The translations under genes and the position numbers were made by a program. 64,000 bases of DNA, taken from contig JAIQDT010002058.1 in NCBI GenBank assembly GCA_021521415.1, forward strand, positions 310,001 to 374,000, read 5' to 3'. The notes under the pieces were generated by a model. That model ran no database searches, was not told the DNA's origin, and saw nothing but the letters and a program-made list of their open reading frames with translations. This document shows, piece after piece, positions 24,134 to 32,984 of this stretch (position 1 is its first letter; each line of letters starts with the position of its first letter). The DNA is from Bidens hawaiensis. Its lineage: Eukaryota; Streptophyta; Magnoliopsida; Asterales; Asteraceae.

Positions 24134-24148
24134 TTAGGGGGAGAAAAA
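24134..24148 (+). promoter_or_regulatory. Internal polypurine tract after pol (C3)
   Basis: TTAGGGGGAGAAAAA closely resembles the 3' PPT AAGGGGGAGA at 29173. A near-identical tract follows pol in C6 (about 51241-51256, minus). Repeated PPTs are described for Sireviruses; a second plus-strand initiation site is plausible. Confidence 0.55.
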
Positions 24149-24239
24149 TCAAAAAGACAAAAACAGTGTGTGTGCGTTGTCTTTATTATTAAAAAAAATA
24201 TTTGAGCTTTTCAAGATTCATTCACGCTTAAAATTATGT

Positions 24240-24520
24240 CGGTTGCTCAAGTTTGAAGGACATATACTTGTATATGGTTGGTCCGGTGTTCTACTTGTAG
24301 TTTCACAGGATAGCCATTTACCTTATGACTGAAAGCACCCAGGGCGATTATGATGTGTTTTGTGTTTCGTATTCTTTCACTTAAAATGATGTCGGAAACT
24401 TTGAGTTTGAAGGACATGTGTTTTCATGCATGTTTGGTCCGGTTAACCACCTGTGGTTATAATAGATAGCCATTTACCTGAAGGCTTAAAGTGACCGGGG
24501 TGACTGAATTCTTAACACGT
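24240..24520 (+). ncRNA. Candidate structured RNA element, tandem pair (C3)
   Basis: Two related units each contain a GGAC...GTCC-closed hairpin (24258-24284 and 24412-24440), a second hairpin (24291-24300; 24445-24458) and a shared line GATAGCCATTTACCT. Units in C5 have the same plan with paired base changes. It is probably an element within the genomic RNA rather than a separate gene. No coding frame crosses it. Confidence 0.55.
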
Positions 24521-26075
24521 GTGTTTTACTCAACTCTCTGGGAAGTGATATTACTATTCAGTTAACAGCTTTCTAGGAGCTTTAAAATATTTTCAAATGA
24601 AAATTGATCCAACCTTTGGAAAGTGATAAATAAATTGTTTCTGTGTGCCTAACGGGTGAAGTTATTAAGCTTAAAGGGCTCTAGAACAGTCAATGATGTG
24701 TATGGTAGCTTTCCATGATGCGTAAAAGTTAAAGTGATATAAACTAAATTTGCTAAACTTAATGTGGAGAGTCATTTTGAATACATGTGCATGTCTCCAG
24801 ATACATCTCTCCGAATGATAGGCAGAAAAGCAATTACCCAGTCATACACGAGCCCGTTAGTGTCTTGATCACCAAAAATATTGTACTATCAAGCTATTAT
24901 TACTATTATTATTGAAGCAAAAAAATACGTAAATAAATAAAAATAAAAATTTGTGATTGCGTTTACTTCTTGATATTAAATCTATTAAAGTTATTTCATA
25001 AACAAGCATTAAAGGGTCAAACTAGAACTACAGAGATGGGGGCACACAAGTAAGTCATGTCATGTCTCGAATGAAAGGCTTGTCAGTTTACTGGCACTAA
25101 GTCCAACGTTCAACCTTAAAAACTAAACCTGTTTTTATATAAAATCTTTTGATCAAGCACTAGGGGGTTGGAGTCAAATTGGGGTGATATAGGAAAAGCC
25201 AAATACGCTTTGAGAAGAGATAGGAGGCATCACAGGTCCATGAGTGATGTCCAGCTAAGCTTTATGCCGAACTGAACCATAATCATATCACTGATGCAAC
25301 AAAAATCACGCTAAGTATGTTATACCTGCTATCAACCTGTCTCTTATGTCATAATAACGCTAAACATGAATCCTTGTGACAACCTCTTAAACGATATGAT
25401 TCCATGTTCGGATTTTTTCATAAAAGGGCAGCAGTTTTACTAAGAACTGAAATTTGATCCCAACTATATAAATTCAATGGAGTTATTATGCATATTTATG
25501 TGGATTTACTTTTCTTGTTTTTGGTTATTTTTATTTTGTTTTGTCTGGCCTAATTTTATTTTTTCTCGAAATTACTCTCCTCGAAACGTTCGTGTAAATT
25601 AAGCTTATTTTTAAATTTGGGCTTGGAAAGATTTGGGTCACTCTATTGTTTGGTCATGATCCTAGTGGGCTGCCCTCTGTGCTTGGCCTGCTTTGAGCCC
25701 ATTAAGGGTTTTCGGCCTGCTTTGATTTTGGTATAAATTATCTCAAAGTTGTTGTTAACAATTATTGTCTTCATCTGATTAAAAAGAAACTTATTTTTCT
25801 CTCAAAGTGTTCTAGCCGAAAACTAAACCCTTGTCACTAATCACCTTTCAGTGTGTTCCTATTTGCTTAGCAGGTAATCAACAAGATCATATGGGACCTA
25901 TGTACCAACAGAGGCATATTTGATGATTGCCATGAACTGATTTCATGGATGGTTTGGTGAATTAAGATTGGATTTATAAGTAAAAAGGGGTTCTGATGGA
26001 CTTATTAGTGTTTAGTTAAGGGTTTTCGGTTGATTATTTGTGAGTTGTTGAAGGTTTAATGGAGGTTTTAGGGAT
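24521..26075 (+). other. Non-coding post-pol spacer of C3
   Basis: No ORF. Blocks near 24660-24740, 24780-24860 and 25180-25235 are clearly shared with C5 (39660-39870, 39364-39420), although most other sequence differs. The last block includes AAGCCAAATACGCTTTGAGA. Otherwise AT-rich. Confidence 0.7.
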
Positions 26076-26350
26076 CTCGGTGGGTTGAAGATGATTACAC
26101 GTTTCCGAAGGTGGAATCCAAGGGGTTCTCTGTCCACAGTTGTCAAGGAGTTCTTGGTTGACTTTCGTTGACCGAGAACCCCCTATCTTGACAGAAAACC
26201 TCGTTCTCGGTCAAGTCTTGACCGAAAACCCTTGTTCTCGGTTAAATGTTGACCTAGAACCCCAGTTCTCGGCTAACATTCATTGACTTTGTTGACCGAA
26301 AACCAATCTGTTGACCGAGAACTAACCTGTTTGACCGAGATTTCTCCAGA
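26076..26350 (+). repeat. TTCTCGGTCAA word cluster before the C3 aORF
   Basis: About ten copies of the C3 word occur here in both orientations (TTCTCGGTCAAG and TTGACCGAGAA), allowing long foldbacks within the cluster and pairing with the leader cluster at 18300-18625. Confidence 0.85.
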
Positions 26351-26521
26351 TGGGCTTAACTCTCACTGATTGGGCCCAAACCTATACTGTTCTGTGAACT
26401 TGGGCGATCTAATATTTTTTTTTTGGCTTTCATAAGAGATATGGGCCATAAACTGAAATAGGCCCAAAGAAAACTCATATAAACAAATTGTAATTCCATC
26501 TAGTTGATCTATTTATTATCT

Positions 26522-26544
26522 AACTTGATACGTTTGGTGTAGAT
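26522..26544 (+). promoter_or_regulatory. Candidate 3' splice site of the C3 aORF
   Basis: TCTAAC (26519-26524) as branch motif, then GTTTGGTGTAG ending at 26542, two bases before the start codon position. That codon here is ATA (26545), apparently a mutated ATG. Confidence 0.6.
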
Positions 26545-29154
26545 ATAGCTGATCAGAATCCGTTAAAGTTTGTTGATACTCATAACATAGATGGCCATAT
26601 GTATGATCCACCAATGGCTCACAAGGAGTTCAAGTCGATGATAGTTGGACTCAATACGTGCAGGATCTCTCATGCTCTTCGAGAGAACCCTGTCATTTGC
26701 AAGAAGATGGTTACCGTTTATTGGAATAATGCAAAAATTAATCCACAAGGGACAGATGGAGTCATGTCAATCGATTCCAAAGTATATTAGAAGCCAGTCG
26801 TTGTTACTGAGGCCATCATCAGAGAAGTGCTCTTGTTTGGGGATCAACCCTACTACCCAATAAAGTACTCTGATGCTGAAGCTACTGAGGTTCTTACAAG
26901 AATGGGTTACGAAGGTACATATCCTCCAGCAAACAAGAAGTTGTTTCACCCATACTGGAGATACCTATTGCACACGTTCTTTACATGTATCTCGGGAAGA
27001 AATAGAGGATCAGATGAGATCAGCCACACTCAGATGTCTATTACTGCTGCTCTGATCATGGACTGGAATTACAATTATTCTAAATTCATTTTCAATGAAA
27101 TGATGAGCAATCTAAGAGCAAAGAAGAAGGAGATGTTCCTTATGTATCCAAGGTTCTTACAGATGATTTTTTATTCTCACTACACCGACCTGGTTAAATC
27201 TGTTGAGACCTTGGACATGAAGTCTATGGGACCCAATTCCTTTGGGTTAATGAAGCAGTCAAGGAAGGGAGCCAAAGTGGTTTATAGGGGCTTAAAACCT
27301 CTAGTAAAATTCGGCCGATTTGCTGAGACCGAAGCTAAGCCTGTTATAGCTCAGGTTGCTGACGAGCACGTGGCGCCCGCCCAACCACGTGCTGCAACAT
27401 TTGAAATTTCTGATGATGAGGAATATGAAGAAGAACACCATCAGTCAAACACTCTTACTGATGATGAAAGATTGAAAGCCCTTGAAGCTGCTAAAGTTTT
27501 ATTTCTGTCAACTGCTCTGAAACCTCCTCTGATAGTTAGTGAAAACATTGAGGAAGATTATGTTGAAGAACCAGCTACTGATCTCATCCATCATAAAGGA
27601 AAAAGGGATGAGTTGAGATCTAGCGAGTTGGACAGTGAAGTCGAAACAACCACCGTTACACCAACACCAACACCAACACCCACACCAGCACCAGAATCAA
27701 CCACCAGCCCACCACAACACATTGATTGACCAGAATTGTATAATCAAGAAACACAAGCTGAGCCAAATGCACCTGTTGCTGAACCATCCTTCCGGGATTT
27801 GCTGTCTAGTGATTTTGTCAGTGATTTTGATTTTGAAACAGAAATTCCATTCTCAAACCCTTCAGACATTCCCTCTGGTTCATCCGGCCCATCTGTTCAG
27901 GGTCAATCAAGCTCAGGTACTTCAGATAAGGTTGCCCAAATCCTTGCTATACAGAAGAGCTATTTTCAGAACAAGTGAAAAGGTGTGGTTCTTGAGAATG
28001 CACATGTGGATGTTCAGGCACTGCAACGACGAGTTTTTGAACTCGAGCAGGATTCGGTGATTAAAGATGTCCGTATTCAGGAACTTGAGGCTAGCAACTC
28101 AGACAAAGACTCCAAGATTAAAGAGTTGAAGTCTGGCATGGAAGGTTTAACAGCAATGTATTTCAATCTCCAACAAAAGCTATTCCAGAAATTTGGAGAC
28201 GAGTTCAAAAGTAATGAAGATCTAGTATATAGAACTCCCACTTTTGATCAAGACAAAGATTTTGATGTTCGTCCAGACGATAACATTGGTATTAGCCAAC
28301 AAGAGGATTCAGAGTCTCTAAAACAATACCTGGATGCACCACCTGTCACCAAAGAAAAATCTGGCAGAATTCAAAAGAAACTACTTGAAAAGGGAAAGAA
28401 GAAACTACTGGTGATGAAGAACTCAGATCAGAATGTTGTATCATCAGATTACCTAGAGAGATCTGTTGTTACGCTTCAAAAGGGATTCTCTGACAAATAC
28501 GGTGATCGATCTGGAGTTCTATCCTGGGGTTTCGATGCAGATAAGAATATGTGGTGGGTTAAGAGAAAGTCAGGAACAACGGAGTACTATAAGAAATTGA
28601 ATGACTTTGGTTCCTGGACTAAAGTGGATTTGAGTGACTTAATAAATGTTCCATTTACAAATCCATCAAATGACAAGCGGGGCATAGACTTCTGGGAATT
28701 TTTGAAAAGACAAGTTGATCGAGGTTTCCCGAATATGAAGACCGCCGAATCCTTTTTGAAGAAAGCGAAGGGTGTTCAAGATCCGAGGACAGGAAAAACA
28801 ATGGTGAATGTAATATGGCCTCCCACAAAGAAAGCTACTTACATTCCCGTACCAGATGCCGTTCCCGATGGCACGTTGGAGAACATGAGATTCTGGTTCT
28901 ATGACTCTTTCACTGCAACGATCATTATCAAGCTGCAAAAGGGGAAAGGTCAATACCGGTTTATTGACCCTAAGGATTTGTTGAAATTTGGAGAAAAGGA
29001 CATCAAGACTCTCAGCATGTTTCAGATTACAGCCGATCCACTTTTTGAAACAGCTTCCAAAGAATACACAAGCATGGTCGCGTCCATCATCAACAACAAA
29101 TTTTGGGCTGGAGCATTGAAGGATGCAGATATAGACTACATGGAGCACGATTAA
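26545..29154 (+). pseudogene. Additional ORF (aORF) of Sirevirus C3, about 869 codons
   Basis: One reading frame runs from 26545 to TAA at 29154 with no frameshift and only three nonsense codons (TAG 26788, TGA 27727, TGA 27976); the start codon is ATA. N-terminal region: CRISHALRENPVICKKMV, then the core ISGRNRGSDEIS and FLMYPRFLQMIF (codons about 148-210). Next come an acidic stretch, a Thr-Pro repeat (27655-27705), a coiled coil (about codons 480-550) and a C-terminal domain rich in Trp and Lys (SWGFDADKNMWWVKRKS, FWEFLKRQVD; codons about 635-869). No signal peptide or clear membrane span. Its place matches the env-like ORF of Sireviruses; function unknown. It is the most complete copy here. 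Confidence 0.85.
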
Positions 29155-29167
29155 AGATAAAGCTACA

Positions 29168-29182
29168 AACCAAGGGGGAGAT
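29168..29182 (+). promoter_or_regulatory. 3' polypurine tract of C3
   Basis: AACCAAGGGGGAGAT sits directly before the 3' LTR, the usual plus-strand primer position. Confidence 0.95.
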
Positions 29183-29565
29183 TGTTGGGCCCAGTTTATG
29201 TGGTTTGAGCTTAGTTTGTATGTAGTTTAACTTTGTTTGGGCTTGGGTTTTGGGTTTGTATGTGAGCCGAGAACATCTATGTGTTCTCGGTGGGCCTTTG
29301 TTAGTTTGTGCCGGCTAGGTTGGTGGTGTCTCTATATATAGACGTTGTCATGTATAGGTTGTGGTTGTTCGTTCCTAGTAATTGTCATCACGTATTGTAA
29401 GTGCTTAAGCACCCGACATATTTATCAATATACGTTTGTTTTGAAGCAACTCCGTGTTATTTTACTTTGTCAATCCGTGTTCTTGAATCACCGAGTATAG
29501 GTATTCCGCACCTATACTTGTTGTATTGATATCATAATTGTAATGATCCAGATTCAGGACTTACA
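29183..29565 (+). repeat. 3' LTR of C3
   Basis: A 383-bp match to 17709-18090, differing at about 14 positions and one indel. The hairpin and TATA box are conserved. Confidence 0.97.
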
Positions 29566-29570
29566 GTTGT
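29566..29570. other. Target-site duplication of C3, right copy
   Basis: GTTGT, identical to 17704-17708. Confidence 0.9.
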
Positions 29571-30930
29571 GGTGTAATTCGATTATGCCTCGGATAAAGT
29601 TTTGCTCGCATAATAAATTACCACTGGATTTTTATCCAACCTTTGACCCAATACCGCTCCAACCGTGCTATGACTAGCATCACACATAATTTCAAAGATT
29701 TAACCAATCTGGTGATTGGAAAATGGGTTCTCGCACTAACTTTTCCTTCAAACTGTCAAAAGCTTACAAAAATTCTTTAGTAAACTCAAAGCGGAAATCC
29801 TTCAATAAGAGATTACATAAAGGTTTTTAAATTGCACTAAAACCTTTAATGAATCTCCTACAGAATCCGGCATGTCCCAAAATGATCTCGCCCCTTTGAC
29901 ATTTTTCAGGGGTGGCAAAGATTAAATTACTTTAATCGTTTGTTGATCAACTTCCATCCCCCAACTTGAAACAAATGACCCAACACAATGCCCTCCTGCA
30001 CCATAAAATGACTTTTCTCCCAACTTGAAACCAAGTTTGTCTCAACACATCGTTTGAAAACTTTTTCTAAATAATTGAAACAAAACTCAAAAGTTGAGCC
30101 AATAATGAAAACGTCATCTATAAAAACCTCAAGTGGATCCCCGACCATGTCTGAAATATACTCATCATACATCTTTGAAAAATAGCCGGGGCATTACACA
30201 ATCCAAATGGCATCTGTCTAAAGGGCAAAAGTACCATATGGACAAGTGAAGGTGGTTTTATGTTGGTCATCAGGGTGATTGCATTTTGATTGTACCCCGA
30301 ATACCCATCCGAAAAACAACTATATTTTTTACCAAAACGTATTTCAACAATTTGATCAATAAATGGTAACGGAAAATGATCTTTTGAGGTGGCGATATTT
30401 AATTTTCTATAATCGATGCAAACTCGCCACCCGGTTACTTGTCGGGTGGCAATTTGCTCACTGTTATCAATTTTTATTACCTGGATGTCGGCTTTCTTGG
30501 GCACAACCTGTGTCGAGCTCACTCATGCACTGTCTGAATTGGGATAAATGATCCACGCATCCAACCACTTGATTACCTCCATTTTCATCACTTTCCGCAA
30601 ATTTGGGTTCAATCTTCTTTGATTCTCGCTTGTTGTTTTAGCCTCCTCATCCGTAATTATTTTATGCATAACAATAGAAGGACTAATACCCTTTAAATCT
30701 GCAAGTGTCCATCCAATAGCCGCCTTATATGCTTCCAAAACCTTCACCAACGCCTGTTTTTTATCTTCCTCCAAGTTAGACGCAATGATAACCGGATGGG
30801 TTTCATTCTCCCCTAAAAATGCATACTTCAAATGTCTTGGAAGCTCCTTCAATTCAACCTTTGGTGGACACTGCAAGGATGGCTTTCTATCTAAGTTAAT
30901 CTCTGTTGGCAAGCTCTCAAATTGATGTGT
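29571..30930 (-). pseudogene. pol: Gypsy reverse transcriptase (G2)
   Basis: The minus frame carries the pre-RT HLKYAFLGENETHPVI (about 30840), WRVCIDYRKLNIAT, KDHFPLPFIDQIVE, MPFGLCNAPAIFQRCM and the catalytic EVFIDDVFIIG (about 30130), the Athila/Tat pattern. It copies element RNA to DNA. Stops and shifts (near 30520 and 30170) separate the open segments, and the upstream part of RNase H (29571-29900) is decayed. It continues into 17703 across the C3 insertion. Confidence 0.88.
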
Positions 30931-31032
30931 TCATGGTGGTCTTCCCTCTTACATAGCTAAAGCATCTTGTTTTTGTTCCTCCATCCGCAAAGCACACGTG
31001 TGTACCTCTTCAAAATCATCACAAATACAAGC

Positions 31033-31257
31033 TTAAAAAAAATCCTCATCATATTCATGAAGAATACAATGATCCACCACATCTGCCATAAAACACTCTT
31101 CGCCACTTAAAGAATTAGCAATGTTAGTAAAAACATTAACGCGCATTTTTTGATTACCATACGCCATGTCAACGGTACCAAATCTACAATCAATGATTGC
31201 ATTGGCGCTGTTCAAAAATGGGACCCAAGATAACATTTTGGTATTGACTTGGGTCAC
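31033..31257 (-). pseudogene. pol: Protease-RT spacer segment of G2
   Basis: A 74-aa open stretch (AIIDCRFGTVDMAYGNQKM, ECFMADVVDHCILHEYDEDF) resembles the region between protease and RT in Athila-like Pol. The protease active site itself is not visible upstream; the element jumps to PBS-like sequence at 31302. Confidence 0.6.
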
Positions 31258-31301
31258 TCGATGAATAATCTAGCACCAAAAAGTCCACATGATAGTAAAA
31301 A

Positions 31302-31474
31302 TCCCCGGCAAAGGCTTCAAAAAGTCCACTAGTGCTGATGACCTGTTAGAGCCTCTAGTATGCATACACCTGTAAGTACCTGCACACTTACACAACCAAC
31401 ATAATCCTAAAAATAACAAACAAAAACTACAAAAGTTAGCACACGTTGCGCACTACTCCCCGGCAAAGGCTTCA
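31302..31474 (-). promoter_or_regulatory. Two degenerate tRNA-Asp primer-binding sites (G2)
   Basis: TCCCCGGCAAAGGCTTCA occurs at 31302-31319 and 31457-31474, differing from the intact G1 PBS at the same three positions. The duplication suggests a local rearrangement that accompanied loss of gag. Confidence 0.6.
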
Positions 31475-31484
31475 AAATTTTACG

Positions 31485-32588
31485 TGAGCTCAAAGACTCA
31501 CTCAAATATAAACCTATTACAACTAATTAGATAGCCGTAAGTGGGTATCGAACACGGGGAGTTTGTGGAGAATGTGTCACTGAGTAGCTTTGTAATTTAA
31601 CTATATTAAACTAAATGCAGAAAATAAATAATTTCAAAGATTCGATTTGGTTGATCGGTTTGAACAATAAGAGCTAAAAACAAATAATGAGTTTTAACTG
31701 ATTCAATAAAAAGAATGTTCTCTCCCGATACAGAGACATAGTTCGTGAGTATATCTTTGATTGTGTTAAAACAGGACTAAGTACTTGGATTTCAATGACA
31801 CAAGGTTGTCAGCCGATAATAAGTTTCATATAGCTAACTCTAATTGCCTTCCAATAAATCACGATTGCCAATTGCACCAGGAACTTATGGTTAGGAACAC
31901 GAATTAAACTATACTAACAGTTATTAATCAAATTCACAATCACCATAGCAATATAATCATAAGATCAAACTTCTAGCCCACAAATAACATAAACAATTAA
32001 CAAACATTCAATGGAAAACCTTGCTATTCGGGAGAGAACACAAAGGAAATTAGCCGATCATCATTCGGTTCATCATCCCTTTAATTATAGTAATCATACG
32101 AATCGAAAACAAGTGTTTAATGGTTACACAACTCACAATTGACCAAGGCACCTAAAATTCGCCCCTGTGTCATCCTCAATTGTAAGATAATGATAAGAAT
32201 GTCACAAGCCATCCAATATACGAGTTATAAGAGTAGTTACAACTTTCATCGTCAGGCGCACCATAAGTACGATGGCCACCGTAGCTTATGGTGGCTTTCA
32301 TAACGGCTATGGTAGACAAAGACTGCCTTTACCGCAAAAGTATTCCTTCGGGCCCCATGGTAGCATACTGTGGGTACCGTAAGCTATGGTGGCTTCCACC
32401 TTGGCCACCTTATTTTCTTGTTCTTTTGCCATTTTGATTGCCCGACTTACTCGTTTCAACTAGCTTCCTTTCAACACATCAATTCACTTCCCTTAAATCT
32501 CTTGCACCTACAATAATCATATAAACGTAGTCATCCAATTCCACATAATAAACCGATTATATGTATGATTATTAAAGGTTTTGTATCA
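31485..32588 (-). repeat. LTR-like region of G2
   Basis: From TGAGCTC at 31485 to a minus-strand TGATACAAAACC at 32588, non-coding. It contains GTGGGTATCGAACACGGGGA, matching the style of the G1 LTR near 1862-1884, and a repeated CTTATGGTGGCTT word (about 32285 and 32390). The ends are uncertain because the partner LTR is absent. Confidence 0.45.
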
Positions 32589-32984
32589 CTTAAGGGTTGT
32601 CCAATGGACCACCTGTCAACATCGTCAACTCATTCAACATACTTTAACATGCCAATAACCTTGTTCATCCTCGACTTATTGTGTATAAACTTATCGTCAT
32701 CAGGAGTCTTTGTCTCGGTGTCAGATAATTTACTCTTGTCTTTTTATTTCTCATTATCTTTCCCAGACGCTCTTCAGCTGCTTTATAATGCTCAGTTGGG
32801 AAAAATGGAATTCCTTCATCTGTATTAGTATGTGTGTACGAGTCAAGATATTCCTTAGCTGTCACGTCTTTAACTTCAACCTCATCATAATTAAACGAAG
32901 ACTTCCCAAATGGAACACTCATTTCAAATCTGACCTCTTCATCATCCAAAACCTCGACAACATCCTTCTTTTCCAACTCATTAA
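32589..32984 (-). pseudogene. C5 aORF, distal part beyond the inserted LTR
   Basis: Translates as ELEKKDVVEVLDDEEVRF, then KEYLDSYTHTNTDEGIPFF and EHYKAAEERLGK, matching the C2 aORF at about 15545-15770 line for line. It picks up where the proximal part of C5 stops (NEEEV, about 35413), so it is the continuation of the same gene. Similarity to C2 fades near 32615. Confidence 0.75.

Larger units (their letters stand above)
17709..29565 (+). mobile_element. Sirevirus C3 with both LTRs, 11.9 kb
   Basis: Both LTRs, tRNA-Met PBS, PPT and a 5-bp TSD are present. The order is LTR, PBS, leader, gag, pol, 2.5 kb non-coding, aORF, PPT, LTR. The LTRs differ by about 14 substitutions and one indel in 382 bp (about 3.7%), implying insertion on the order of 1-2 million years ago at usual plant rates. 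Two internal deletions in pol remove most of pre-integrase/N-terminal integrase and most of RNase H, so C3 is not autonomous. Confidence 0.95.
16183..32588 (-). mobile_element. Ty3/gypsy element G2 (Athila/Tat-like), interrupted by C3
   Basis: The two parts, 16183-17708 and 29566-32588, read as one minus-strand element once C3 and one copy of its GTTGT duplication are set aside: LTR-like region, degenerate tRNA-Asp PBS, pro-RT spacer, RT, RNase H, integrase. gag is missing between about 31258 and 31302. The 3' end is lost: integrase abuts C2 at 16183. Confidence 0.8.

Noticed and set aside
28666..29148. 160-aa minus-strand ORF opposite the C3 aORF
   Set aside because: It is antisense to the conserved C-terminal domain of the aORF, with no own signal.
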